Source: an uncultured Faecalibacterium sp. (GTDB lineage Bacteria; Bacillota; Clostridia; Oscillospirales; Ruminococcaceae). Taken from it: a stretch of 64,000 bases of DNA. Shown one piece after another: positions 29,496 through 37,703 of this stretch (positions within the stretch are counted from its first letter, which is position 1; each line of letters starts with the position of its first letter). The stretch is from positions 1-64,000 of the forward strand of contig CAKTFS010000002.1 of the NCBI GenBank assembly GCA_934561115.1. The letters are read 5' to 3'. A model generated the notes under the pieces. It ran no database searches, was not told the origin of the DNA, and saw only the letters and a program-made list of their open reading frames with translations. A program made the position numbers and the translations under genes.

Positions 29496-30812
29496 TCAGG
29501 CAGCCTTCAGGTTCTGCACGGCATCGGTCAGGTGGGTCACCTGCTCCAGTGCAGCGGCCTTATACAGGGTCTCGCGGCTCAGCAGCTCCACGCTTTCGGC
29601 CAGCTCGGTCTCCAGATCCGCATAGCTGGCTGCGGTGTAAGCGGCCTTTGCCTTGCTCTGTGCTTCGGCGACCACAGCCTGCAGGGCGGCGCGGTCGGCA
29701 TCGCTTGCCAGCTCGTGCTTGGCAAGGTTCTCGGCAGTGGTCTGGAACTTGACCACCGTGTCGGCGTAGCCCAGTGCGCGGATGGTGATGGTCCAGTAGC
29801 CGGTGCCATCGGTGCCCTCCGGCAGCTGGCAGCGGGCGGAATCGCTCAGACCCAGCTGGATGCCCATGGACTTGTGCATCCAGTTGTCGGCTGCAAACTT
29901 GGTGCCGTAGGATGCCTTGGCGTGGGTGTAGGTGCTGTCGTTGCCGTAGTAGGTCCATACCACAGACTGCATCCGGGAGCCCAGCTCGCCGTAGTTGCCG
30001 TTCAGGTCCACACGGATGAACTCGCCAAAGCTGCCCACGTCGCTGCCGCTGCGCAGGTTCACGGTAAGACCCTCGGCAGCCTTCTGGGCGGCTTCTGCCA
30101 CGCCGGAGCCGGTGCCGGTGTGCGCGGCAGAGAAGATGTAGCCATCGCCGCTCTTGGTAGCGTACTTCAGGCCGTTGGTGTTCTTGTCCACCGCAGCCGT
30201 CAGGGTGTAGGCGGTCAGGTTCTTTTCAGAGTAGCCGCCCACCAGCTGGCCGCCGTTTTCCACCACGGTGTACTTGGAGCAGAAATCGGCAAGGTCGCTG
30301 GTGGCTACGCGCACCGGCACATACTTGGTGCCCAGCACCTCGTAGTGGTCCATCTGCACAGTAGAGCCATCGGCCTTGGTAATGGTGCCGCGGTTCCAGC
30401 CCACGGTGGTGCCATCGGCCAGATAGATGGTCTTGCCATCGTCCGACCAGTGAGAAACGGTGTAGGTGCTGCCGTCCTTGGCGTAGATGACAGCAGTGCT
30501 CTGGAAGCTGCCGCGGTGCAGACCGTGGTTGACGGTGGCGCGGGAAACTGCATCAAATGCGCCAAGGTCGTGCTCCTCGTGGCTGTCCAGCTGCGCAGAG
30601 GCGGCAGTGCTGCCGGCAGCATAGACCTTCTCGTTTGCCCAGTACTCGTCCCAAGTCAGGGCAGCGTAAAGATAGGTGTATTTTTTGCCCAGCAGAAAAT
30701 CGAAAAAGCCGTTTTCCTCCTCGGCGGGGGCTGCTGCAAAGGCGGTAGCGGTCAGCAGGCTGAGCGCCATAGCTGCCGACAGCAGCAGGGAAAGAAATTT
30801 CTTCGTTCTCAT
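29496..30812 (-). CDS. Secreted Tp47-like protein (Treponema 47-kDa lipoprotein homologue)
   Basis: A 438-aa exported protein with a standard signal peptide (LLSAAMALSLLTATAFAAAP) and no lipobox. From memory, two segments line up well with the Treponema pallidum 47-kDa antigen: YLYAALTWDEYWANEKVYAAG with GAFDAVSRATVNHG (residues 47-97), and YYGNDSTYTHAKASYGTKFAADNW. Tp47 itself is reported as a penicillin-binding protein with beta-lactamase activity; its role in the cell is unclear. The final 80 residues here are a helical repeat-like region (AEAQSKAKAAYTAASYADLE) resembling FIVAR-type wall or mucin-binding modules. AAAGGAG lies 8 nt before the ATG at 30812. It is the first gene of an operon with two FMN-binding proteins and a NapH-like protein, which points to a redox or metal role. 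Confidence 0.75.
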   Translation of the reverse strand: MRTKKFLSLLLSAAMALSLLTATAFAAAPAEEENGFFDFLLGKKYTYLYAALTWDEYWANEKVYAAGSTAASAQLDSHEEHDLGAFDAVSRATVNHGLHRGSFQSTAVIYAKDGSTYTVSHWSDDGKTIYLADGTTVGWNRGTITKADGSTVQMDHYEVLGTKYVPVRVATSDLADFCSKYTVVENGGQLVGGYSEKNLTAYTLTAAVDKNTNGLKYATKSGDGYIFSAAHTGTGSGVAEAAQKAAEGLTVNLRSGSDVGSFGEFIRVDLNGNYGELGSRMQSVVWTYYGNDSTYTHAKASYGTKFAADNWMHKSMGIQLGLSDSARCQLPEGTDGTGYWTITIRALGYADTVVKFQTTAENLAKHELASDADRAALQAVVAEAQSKAKAAYTAASYADLETELAESVELLSRETLYKAAALEQVTHLTDAVQNLKAA

Positions 30813-30858
30813 GAAAAATGCTCCTTTCATTACAATGGCAGAAAAGCGCTGCCATGTA

Positions 30859-30973
30859 GTTAGCTGCTCCTAACATTGCGCGCAAAGAAAAACCTGCGGG
30901 GCAAAGCCCCTCAGATGGTTAGGACAAGCTAATTGACGGAAATTAAGATAACACGCACGCAAGGGCTTGTCAA
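30859..30973 (-). promoter_or_regulatory. Promoter and two candidate operators of the Tp47/flavin operon
   Basis: On the minus strand, TTGACA (30968-30973), a 17-nt spacer and TATCTT (30945-30950) form a strong promoter. The expected start site is near 30938. A box GTTAGGACAAGCTAAT (30918-30933) lies right downstream of it, where a repressor would block transcription. A second box, GTTAGCTGCTCCTAAC (30859-30874), lies about 65 nt into the leader. Both share the GTTA-N8-TAA(C/T) design with the box at 24063-24078. Between them is a small GGGGC/GCCCC hairpin. Confidence 0.65.
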
Positions 30974-30989
30974 GAAAAAACAGGTATGT

Positions 30990-31624
30990 TTATTCAAACA
31001 AACTTTTTGGGGCGGGACAGGGAAAAGCGGTTGCGGCACGTCATCTGTAGAGCAGTGCCTTTGCGGCTTGTACTCTGCCCCCTGCGGGCGGCAGCGGACA
31101 AAAGAAAAAGCGATGGCCCGTGCAGGTGGGTCATCGCTTTTCTCGTCCCTTGCGGGACAGGCAGGGTAAATGATAAGAAGGTAAATGAAGAAAATAGCAA
31201 GGTAAAAACAAAGGCGTGTGCGGAGCCGAAATTGTTGCTCCAAAGTGAAGATGTATCCAAGTTTCGCTTTTGTTGGATACAACATACCACTTTGAAACAG
31301 AAATTGCAAGAGGTTTTTTAAAAAATTTCCCCAAAAATGCGCGGGAAATCGCATTTTTGTAGAAACGCACAAATTTTACGGAAAGTTCCCGGCAAACTGA
31401 CGAACAAGCATAAAATCAGAAAAACGCACAGGGATACCTATATAAAACCGGCGGGCAATGGGAGATAGGCTTGGAAATTGATTTCTGCGGGATGTGGCCT
31501 GCAACGCTTTACAAGCAGCCGGGGGTGTGTTAAGATGGACACATCTGCTGTAACCGGAAAAATGCACACGCCGGGCAGCGGCGGCGTACCGGAAAAGTGC
31601 CCGGTGCCGGGAGGAGAGAAACGA
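30990..31624. other. Gene-free, AT-rich stretch with hairpins upstream of the MATE gene
   Basis: No coding region is supported. Three perfect inverted repeats stand out. AAAAGCGATG (31106-31115) pairs with CATCGCTTTT (31132-31141) and has GGCCC/GGGTC-like inner pairing. TGTATCCAA (31252-31260) pairs with TTGGATACA (31273-31281), inside an outer AAAGTG/CACTTT pair (31242-31247, 31288-31293). CAAAAATGCG (31331-31340) pairs with CGCATTTTTG (31349-31358). A TATAAA-like -10 (31441-31446) may serve the MATE gene, with no clear -35. Confidence 0.5.
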
Positions 31625-33001
31625 ATGATAAAGCTACTGCATGGCAATGAAAAAAGCAGCCTGAACGGCGGGCGCGCGCCGCTGTTCAGCCAAAAGGAGC
31701 TGCTGGTACTGGCTGTTCCGCTGCTGGTGGAGCAGCTGCTGGAAGTGACGGTTGGCATGGCCGACACCATGATGGTGTCCCGCTGCGGCGAGGCGGCCAT
31801 CTCCGGCGTCAGTCTGGTGGATATGATCAATAACCTTATCATCGTGCTGTTTGCGGCGCTGGCTACCGGCGGCGCGGTGGTGGTAAGCCAGTATCTGGGC
31901 GCAAAAGAGCGCAGGAACGCCGACAAAAGCGCCGGTCAGCTGCTGCTGCTCAGCGGCTTGTCCGGCGCGGTGATCGGCGTGGTATGCTTTGTGCTGGCAC
32001 GCCCCATGATCCGGCTGTTCTATGGCTCCATTGAGCCTGACGTGCTGGACGCGGGTGTGAAATATCTGCAGATCATCGCCCTCAGCTACCCGTTTCTGGC
32101 GCTGTATAACGGCGGCGCGGCACTGTTCCGCAGCATCGGCAACTCCAAGATTTCCATGCAGATCAGCTTTTTGATGAACATCATCAACATCGTGGGCAAC
32201 GCGGTGTGCATCTTCGGCTTCAAAATGGGGGTGGACGGCGTAGCGTGGCCCAGCGTGGTGTCCCGCGTGGTGGCTGCGGCGCTGATCCTGCGCAAGTGCT
32301 ACCGGGAGGATGCAGTGCTTACCGTACCCAAGACCCTGCGGCTGGACGGCGGCATGGCAAAGCGCATTCTGGGCATCGGCATCCCCTCGGCCTTTGAGAA
32401 CAGCCTGTTCGAGGCCGGGCGCATTCTGGTGGTGAGCATGATCTCCACCTTCGGTACGGTGCAGATCGCAGCCAACGCTGTGGCCAACAATCTGGACGGC
32501 ATGGGCGTCATCCCGGGCAAGGCCATCAGTCTGGCCATGATCACGGTGGTGGGGCGCTGCGTTGGCGCCGGCGACCATGAACAGACCGTCTACTACACCC
32601 GCAAGCTGCTGCTGTGGGCTTACATCACCATGGGGCTTTCCAACGGAGCGATCTTGCTGTTCCTCCGGCAGCTGGTGGGCATCTACGCCCTCTCCGGCGA
32701 GACCATGGAGCTGGCCATCACGCTGGTCACCATTCACGCGGGCTGCGCTATCATCTTCTGGCCGCTGTCCTTCGTGCTGCCCAACGCCCTGCGTGCGGCC
32801 AACGACGTAAAATTCACTATGGTGGTGTCTATCCTCAGCATGGCCTGCTGGCGGCTGGGCTTCAGCTATCTGCTGTGCGTCCGCATGGGCTGGGGCGCCG
32901 TGGGCGTGTGGGTGGCTATGGTCATCGACTGGACCTGCCGTGTGACCTGCTTTGTGCTGCGCTTCCGCAGCGGCGCATGGAAAACAAAATATCAGGCATA
33001 A
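31625..33001 (+). CDS. MATE family efflux transporter
   Basis: A 458-aa multidrug/toxin extrusion exporter with 12 predicted membrane segments in two halves. The first half has VPLLVEQLLEVTVGMADTMMVS and the second GIPSAFENSLFEAGRILVVSMIS, the repeated MATE hallmarks. Export is expected to be driven by Na+ or H+. The ATG at 31625 has GGGAGGAGA upstream; the longer frame from 31478 has no ribosome binding site and is rejected. The exonuclease gene starts 16 nt after its stop. Confidence 0.9.
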   Translation: MIKLLHGNEKSSLNGGRAPLFSQKELLVLAVPLLVEQLLEVTVGMADTMMVSRCGEAAISGVSLVDMINNLIIVLFAALATGGAVVVSQYLGAKERRNADKSAGQLLLLSGLSGAVIGVVCFVLARPMIRLFYGSIEPDVLDAGVKYLQIIALSYPFLALYNGGAALFRSIGNSKISMQISFLMNIINIVGNAVCIFGFKMGVDGVAWPSVVSRVVAAALILRKCYREDAVLTVPKTLRLDGGMAKRILGIGIPSAFENSLFEAGRILVVSMISTFGTVQIAANAVANNLDGMGVIPGKAISLAMITVVGRCVGAGDHEQTVYYTRKLLLWAYITMGLSNGAILLFLRQLVGIYALSGETMELAITLVTIHAGCAIIFWPLSFVLPNALRAANDVKFTMVVSILSMACWRLGFSYLLCVRMGWGAVGVWVAMVIDWTCRVTCFVLRFRSGAWKTKYQA

Positions 33002-33016
33002 CATAAGGAGAAGAGT

Positions 33017-33769
33017 ATGAAACTGATCAGCTGGAACGTGAACGGCCTGCGCGCCTGCCTGACCCACGGCTTTGCCGAGAGCTTTGCCGCGCTGGACGCG
33101 GACATCTTCTCGGTGCAGGAGACCAAGATGCAGCCGGGACAGGCGGATTTTGCACCGGATGGCTACACCGAATACACCTATTCGGCCGAGAAAAAGGGCT
33201 ACTCCGGCACAGCCTGCTGGTGCAGAACGGCACCGCTGGCAGTGACCACCGGCATCGGGCTGGAACAGCACGACCACGAGGGGCGGGTGCTGACGCTGGA
33301 ATACCCCGGCTTTTATCTGGTAAACTGCTACACCCCCAACAGTCAGGACGGGCTGAAGCGGCTGGACTACCGCATGGAGTGGGAGGACGCCTTCCGGGCG
33401 TACCTGCTGGCGCTGGACGCAAAAAAGCCGGTGATCCTGTGCGGAGATCTGAACGTGGCGCACACCGAGATGGACATCAAAAACGCCAAGACCAACCGCA
33501 TGAGCGCGGGCTTTACCGATCAGGAGCGCGCCAAAATGACCGAGCTGCTGGCGGCGGGTTTTGCGGACAGCTTCCGGGTGGTGCACCCGGACGAGGTGAA
33601 GTACAGCTGGTGGAGCTACCGCTTCCACGCGCGGGAAAAGAACGCGGGCTGGCGCATCGACTATTTTATCGTTTCCCGGCGCATTGCAGACCGCATCCGC
33701 GCCGCCGAGATCCACAACGAGATCTTTGGCTCCGACCATTGCCCGGTGGAGCTGCAGATCGACCTGTAA
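33017..33769 (+). CDS. xth: Exodeoxyribonuclease III / AP endonuclease
   Basis: A 250-aa Mg-dependent DNA-repair nuclease that cuts at abasic sites. It begins MKLISWNVNGLRA and has the catalytic Glu in QETKMQ, CGDLNVAHTEMD and the final FGSDHCPVEL with the catalytic Asp-His pair. Length is normal for ExoA. AAGGAG precedes the ATG. It sits between the MATE and small export protein genes with short gaps. Confidence 0.94.
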   Translation: MKLISWNVNGLRACLTHGFAESFAALDADIFSVQETKMQPGQADFAPDGYTEYTYSAEKKGYSGTACWCRTAPLAVTTGIGLEQHDHEGRVLTLEYPGFYLVNCYTPNSQDGLKRLDYRMEWEDAFRAYLLALDAKKPVILCGDLNVAHTEMDIKNAKTNRMSAGFTDQERAKMTELLAAGFADSFRVVHPDEVKYSWWSYRFHAREKNAGWRIDYFIVSRRIADRIRAAEIHNEIFGSDHCPVELQIDL

Positions 33770-33784
33770 TATAAGGAGAAGCCA

Positions 33785-34270
33785 ATGCTGAAAAATTATC
33801 TTCTGATCTTCTTTATCTCCATGGTGCCCATCATCGAACTGCGCGGGGCCATCCCCATCGGGTTGGGCATGGGGCTGCCGGTGCTGCCCACCTACCTTTT
33901 GTGCGTGCTGGGCAATATGATCCCGGTGCCCTTCATCTACCTGTTTGCCCGTAAGTTCCTCATCTGGGGCTACCACAAGCCCCTCATCGGCCCCATCTGC
34001 CGCTTTTGCATCAACAAGGGCGAAAAGGGCGGCCGCGCACTGGAAGCCAAGGCCGGCAAAGGCCTGACCGTGGCGCTGCTGCTGTTCGTGGGCATCCCGC
34101 TGCCGGGCACCGGCGCGTGGACGGGCACGCTGGCAGCCTCCATTCTGGATATGAAGTTCAAGGATGTGCTGATCGCCTGCATGGGCGGTGTGCTGCTGGC
34201 GGGCATCATCATGGGCTTGGCAAGCGCCGGGCTGCTGGGCGCACTCAGCGGGCTGTTTGCGGCAGGCTGA
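33785..34270 (+). CDS. Putative small multidrug export protein (COG2426 type)
   Basis: A 161-aa membrane protein with four or so membrane segments. The start IIELRGAIPIGLGMGLP and the middle GIPLPGTGAWTGTLAA are the hallmarks of the small multidrug export family (Sm_multidrug_ex). Despite the family name, transport has not been well shown. AAGGAG precedes the ATG; it starts 15 nt after the exonuclease stop. Confidence 0.85.
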   Translation: MLKNYLLIFFISMVPIIELRGAIPIGLGMGLPVLPTYLLCVLGNMIPVPFIYLFARKFLIWGYHKPLIGPICRFCINKGEKGGRALEAKAGKGLTVALLLFVGIPLPGTGAWTGTLAASILDMKFKDVLIACMGGVLLAGIIMGLASAGLLGALSGLFAAG

Positions 34271-34390
34271 CAAAACGCGGACGCTTTTGTCGTGAAAAAT
34301 GCCGGTAGCTTTTCCGCCCGGAGTATGTTACACTGGATAATAGTTGTGAAAACCGGACTCTGCTTCCGGCCAGAAAGGACGTTATAGAAC

Positions 34391-35779
34391 ATGGATCAGG
34401 CACTGAATCAGAAAATTGACGCATACATTGCGGAAAACAAGGAGCAGCTGCTGCAGGACATTGCAGCGCTGGTCGCCATCGACAGCGTGGAGGGCACCCC
34501 GGAGGAGGGCGCACCCTTCGGCGCAGGCCCCCGGGCCGCGCTGGACAAGACGCTGGAACTGGCAGCAGGCATGGGCTTTGCCACCCGCAACTGCGAAAAC
34601 TACATCGGCTATGCCGAGCTGGCCGGTGCAGACCCTGAAAAATATCTGGCTACCATCTGCCATGTGGACGTTGTGCCCGTGGGCAACGGCTGGACGGCAG
34701 ACCCCTTTAAGATGCGCATTCAGGACGGCTGGCTGCTGGGCCGCGGCGTCTCGGACGACAAGGGCCCGATGATCGTTACCCTGTATGCGCTGAAGTTCCT
34801 CAAGGAGCAGGGCTACCAGCTGCGCTACCCCATCCGTGCCATCGTGGGCGACAACGAGGAGACCCACATGAACGATGTGAAGTACTATCTGGAAAACTAC
34901 CCCGCCCCGGTGTTCTGCTTTACCCCGGATGCCGAGTTTCCGGTGTGCAACGGCGAAAAAGGCCACTTCGGCGGCAAGATCGTCAGCCCGGTGTGCAACG
35001 GCGTCATTGCAGCGTTTGAGGGCGGTGTGGCCAACAACGCTGTGCCGGACCGCGCCAGTGCTCTGGTCAAGACCGATATCAGCAAGCTGAAGAACGCCCC
35101 CAACATCACGCTGGAACCGGAAGGGGATGGCGTGCGGGTGCGCGGCTGGGGCAAGTCCGGCCACGCCGCCATGCCGGAGGGCACGGTGAACGCCATCGGT
35201 CTGGTGGTGGAGTACCTGCTGGACAACGGCCTGTGCAACGACACCGAGCGCGCTTATCTGGAAGCACTGCGCAAGCTGCACAGCTCCACCGCAGGCACCG
35301 GCCTTGGCATCGACTGCGCCGACGGCCCCTTTGGCCCGCTGACCATCATCGGCGGCCGCATCTATATGGAGGACGGCAAGCTGGTGCAGACCATCGACAG
35401 CCGCTTCCCCACCTGCACCAACGGCGAAAAGCTGACCGCACAGGTCACTGCTGCGCTGGGCGATGGCGCAAAGCTGGAGGATGTGGACGCAGCCGAGCCT
35501 TTCTATATCGAGGCCGACAGCCCCGCCATCCGCGCCTGCATCGACACCTACAACGAGGTGACCGGCGAGAACGCTACCCCCTTCACCATGGGCGGCGGCA
35601 CCTATGCCCGCCACTTCCCCTATGCTGTCAGCTTCGGCCCGGAGCATGAGGATGTGAAGCTGCCGGAGTTCGGCGGCCCGATGCACGGCGCCAACGAGGC
35701 TGCCCCCATCGACAAGCTGCTGGAGGCCGTCAAGATCTACATTCTGGCGCTGCTGCGGCTGGAAGAAATCGACTTCTGA
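34391..35779 (+). CDS. pepV: M20 family dipeptidase (PepV/Sapep type)
   Basis: A 462-aa zinc dipeptidase. Metal-binding motifs are ICHVDVVPVGNGW (His, then Asp) and RGVSDDKGP (bridging Asp), followed by the catalytic/metal Glu pair in DNEETH and the late metal-ligand region ending in FGGPMHGANE. The lid domain is interposed between the two halves, as in PepV. It is cytoplasmic and would complete peptide breakdown. AGAAAGGAC precedes the ATG. Confidence 0.92.
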   Translation: MDQALNQKIDAYIAENKEQLLQDIAALVAIDSVEGTPEEGAPFGAGPRAALDKTLELAAGMGFATRNCENYIGYAELAGADPEKYLATICHVDVVPVGNGWTADPFKMRIQDGWLLGRGVSDDKGPMIVTLYALKFLKEQGYQLRYPIRAIVGDNEETHMNDVKYYLENYPAPVFCFTPDAEFPVCNGEKGHFGGKIVSPVCNGVIAAFEGGVANNAVPDRASALVKTDISKLKNAPNITLEPEGDGVRVRGWGKSGHAAMPEGTVNAIGLVVEYLLDNGLCNDTERAYLEALRKLHSSTAGTGLGIDCADGPFGPLTIIGGRIYMEDGKLVQTIDSRFPTCTNGEKLTAQVTAALGDGAKLEDVDAAEPFYIEADSPAIRACIDTYNEVTGENATPFTMGGGTYARHFPYAVSFGPEHEDVKLPEFGGPMHGANEAAPIDKLLEAVKIYILALLRLEEIDF

Positions 35780-35787
35780 GGTACAGC

Positions 35788-36207
35788 ATGAACGTGCTTG
35801 TCATTGACGGGCAGGGCGGGGGACTGGGCCGCCAGCTGGTGGCCGCCCTCAGTGCCCAGTGCCCGGACATCCGGCTGGTGGCCGTGGGCACCAACAGTGT
35901 CGCTGCGCAGGCCATGCACAAGGCCGGGGCGCAGCGCGCCGCCACCGGTGAGAACGCCGTGGTGGTGAACTGCCGCAATGCGGATATCATCGTGGGACCC
36001 ATCGGCATCGTCATTGCAGATGCGCTGCTGGGGGAGATCACCCCCGCCATGGCCACGGCGGTGTGCCAGAGCAGCGCCACCCGGGTGCTGATCCCGGTGA
36101 ACCACTGCGAAAACTATATTGTCGGCGTGCCCGACCAGCCCATCGGCAGTCTTGTGGCTGCCGCCGTGCAGAAGGTGAAAGCCCTCTGCACCGGGGAAGG
36201 CTGCTGA
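35788..36207 (+). CDS. DUF3842 family protein
   Basis: A 139-aa protein with a Rossmann-like start (MNVLVIDGQGGGLGRQLV) and the segment ADIIVGPIGIVIADALLGEITPAMA. This matches DUF3842, a Clostridia family with no known reaction. The glycine-rich first loop suggests nucleotide binding. It starts 8 nt after the dipeptidase stop and shares its operon. Confidence 0.8.
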   Translation: MNVLVIDGQGGGLGRQLVAALSAQCPDIRLVAVGTNSVAAQAMHKAGAQRAATGENAVVVNCRNADIIVGPIGIVIADALLGEITPAMATAVCQSSATRVLIPVNHCENYIVGVPDQPIGSLVAAAVQKVKALCTGEGC

Positions 36208-36217
36208 AAGACGCTGC

Positions 36218-36290
36218 TTTTAGCAGCAAAATAGAATATTTTAAAATACAATGTCGGGCAGTCCACAGACTGCCCGACATTGCCTTTTGT
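36218..36290. repeat. Variable-stem palindromic module (copy B, degenerate)
   Basis: A perfect 14-bp stem (36250-36263 with 36268-36281) closes on the loop CACA, one base from CGCA. The left flank AGCAGCAAAATAGAATATTT resembles the CAGCGGAATTATNATTTT flank of other copies. The right flank is degenerate. It sits between the convergent DUF3842 and HD genes. Confidence 0.65.
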
Positions 36291-36307
36291 TGAGCGTTTT
36301 CATAGCA

Positions 36308-36345
36308 AAACAGGCGGCTGTACAATGCTGTACAGCCGCCTGTTT
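36308..36345. terminator. Bidirectional terminator between DUF3842 and HD genes
   Basis: AAACAGGCGGCTGTACA (36308-36324) pairs perfectly with TGTACAGCCGCCTGTTT (36329-36345) around ATGC, a 17-bp stem with T residues on both strands. It is 8 nt from the stop of the leftward HD gene. Confidence 0.9.
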
Positions 36346-36352
36346 AGTTTAT

Positions 36353-36940
36353 TCAGCGCATATTGCTGGTGCGGTGCTCCATCAGATAGGTAGCCTGCAG
36401 GTCTGCGATGTGCAGCTTGACCGCCAGCGGGTACTTGTCGTAGGCTTCCGAGATGGCAAAACAGCCGCCCCGGGCAGCATCGTCAAAGCCGCCCATGTGC
36501 CAGCGGATGGCAACCGCTTCCTCTACCTTCAGCTTCATGAACCGCTCGATGAGGAACACACTCTTTTCGCCGTGACCGTAGGGGAAAAGGTCGTCCACAC
36601 TGTAAAAGGGCGCTTTCTCCCACTGTCCGGTGGCTTCGTTCTTCACGTTGCGGGTGCCCAACTTGTAGTAGTTGGCCTTGCACAGATCGTGCAGCAGGGC
36701 ACAGATGGCGTAGCTCTCTTCGCTTTCACCCTCGGTGAAAAAGCTGTCGTGCAGCGCATGGTAGACGTTCAGGCTGTGCATACACAGCCCGCCCTCACAG
36801 GCACCGTGAAAACGGGTGGATGCCGGTGCGGTGAAAAAATCCGTCTTTTTGTCCAGCCAGTCCAGCAGCTTTTCGCTGCCCGGGCGGGTGACATGCTGCT
36901 GCCAGACGTCCAGAAACTCTGCGCGGTCGCCCCCGCTCAC
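36353..36940 (-). CDS. HD-domain phosphohydrolase-like protein
   Basis: A 195-aa protein. The metal-binding pattern of the HD family is visible: His in CMHSLNVYHAL, then the His-Asp pair in LLHDLCKANYY, and a later His in AIRWHMGGFDD. Such proteins hydrolyse phosphate esters of nucleotides or second messengers; the substrate is unknown. The best start is the GTG at 36940, which overlaps the stop of the YdbC-like gene (GTGA). The longer frame to 37165 is an artefact, since it overlaps that gene throughout. Confidence 0.75.
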   Translation of the reverse strand: MSGGDRAEFLDVWQQHVTRPGSEKLLDWLDKKTDFFTAPASTRFHGACEGGLCMHSLNVYHALHDSFFTEGESEESYAICALLHDLCKANYYKLGTRNVKNEATGQWEKAPFYSVDDLFPYGHGEKSVFLIERFMKLKVEEAVAIRWHMGGFDDAARGGCFAISEAYDKYPLAVKLHIADLQATYLMEHRTSNMR

Positions 36941-37158
36941 AGCTCCATGTCCTCCAGAATGCCCTTGAGGATGGCCAGTTCGTCGTGGCTCAGGGAGATG
37001 CCCTTGCCCATGCGGGTGCCGTCCGGGGACCAGTCGCGGATGTCGTACTTGGGCTCGCCGTCGTTCCAGCTGATAAGGTTCAGCTGGCGCTCCCAGCCGC
37101 GGGGACGCTGGCTCAGCACGGCCACACGCTGGACAACTTCGTATTTGATCTCTGCCAT
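36937..37158 (-). CDS. YdbC/PC4-like single-stranded DNA-binding protein
   Basis: A 73-aa protein starting MAEIKYEVVQRVAVLSQ, with WERQLNLISWNDGEPKYDIRDW and GKGISLSHDELAILKGIL. This is the compact PC4/YdbC fold, which binds single-stranded nucleic acid and may act in transcription. The start at 37158 fits the family; upstream residues in the same frame are not conserved. It overlaps the HD gene, so the two are translated together. Confidence 0.75.
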   Translation of the reverse strand: MAEIKYEVVQRVAVLSQRPRGWERQLNLISWNDGEPKYDIRDWSPDGTRMGKGISLSHDELAILKGILEDMEL

Positions 37159-37259
37159 ATTGCAAAACCTGCCTTTATGTTTGTATGCTACCATAATAAG
37201 GGAAGTGCGGCAAGAATTCAACTGGTAAACTGAAATATTTTAAAAAATTTTTGTAACAA

Positions 37260-37661
37260 TCAGCCGTAAGGGGCGTCCTCGCGCCATTCCACCAGCTCCA
37301 AAACGGCGGCGGTGTCCTCGTCCGGGGCGGGCTGGCGGCTGTGCAGCTTCTGCTTTGTGCTGAACAGCCCGGGCGCGTAGTGTGCCATCACGCTGGTCTG
37401 CACGTCCCCGGCCAGAAAGGCGGCAGCGTTCTTCTGGCGGCAGGCCATAGGGGTGCCGTCTGTCATGGGGACACCGGGCTTTTCCGGCTGCGGCTCCTCC
37501 GGCGGGGGCAGCTGGGTGCCGGGTGTGTCCGGCGCAGCCGGGGGCTGCAGGGGCATACTGCCCAGCGGCGGAGCATTGCGGGTGCTGTTTGCCTGCGGGG
37601 CGGCAGCGGTGCCGGGCTGGTTTTCCAGTTCGTGGCGGATGAAGGGTTCCAGAGAGTTCAT
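37260..37661 (-). CDS. Hypothetical proline-rich protein
   Basis: A 133-aa protein that I do not recognise. The ATG at 37661 has a near-perfect ribosome binding site (GGAGGTG, 7 nt spacing), which supports a real gene. The first 15 residues look helical (NSLEPFIRHELENQ), residues 20-65 are rich in Pro, Gln and Glu and probably disordered, and the last 60 contain HYAPGLFSTKQKLHSRQP. No membrane segment or signal peptide is seen. It follows sbcC by about 40 nt and may be the last gene of the sbcDC operon. Confidence 0.55.
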   Translation of the reverse strand: MNSLEPFIRHELENQPGTAAAPQANSTRNAPPLGSMPLQPPAAPDTPGTQLPPPEEPQPEKPGVPMTDGTPMACRQKNAAAFLAGDVQTSVMAHYAPGLFSTKQKLHSRQPAPDEDTAAVLELVEWREDAPYG

Positions 37662-37703
37662 CAAAATTCACCTCCGCCCCTAGTGTGCCCCGCCGGCGGC
37701 GTT

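Noticed and set aside
31634..34273. 879-aa open frame on the minus strand across MATE, xth and the export gene
   Set aside because: Crosses three supported genes; composition rich in His, Gln and Asp without any domain.
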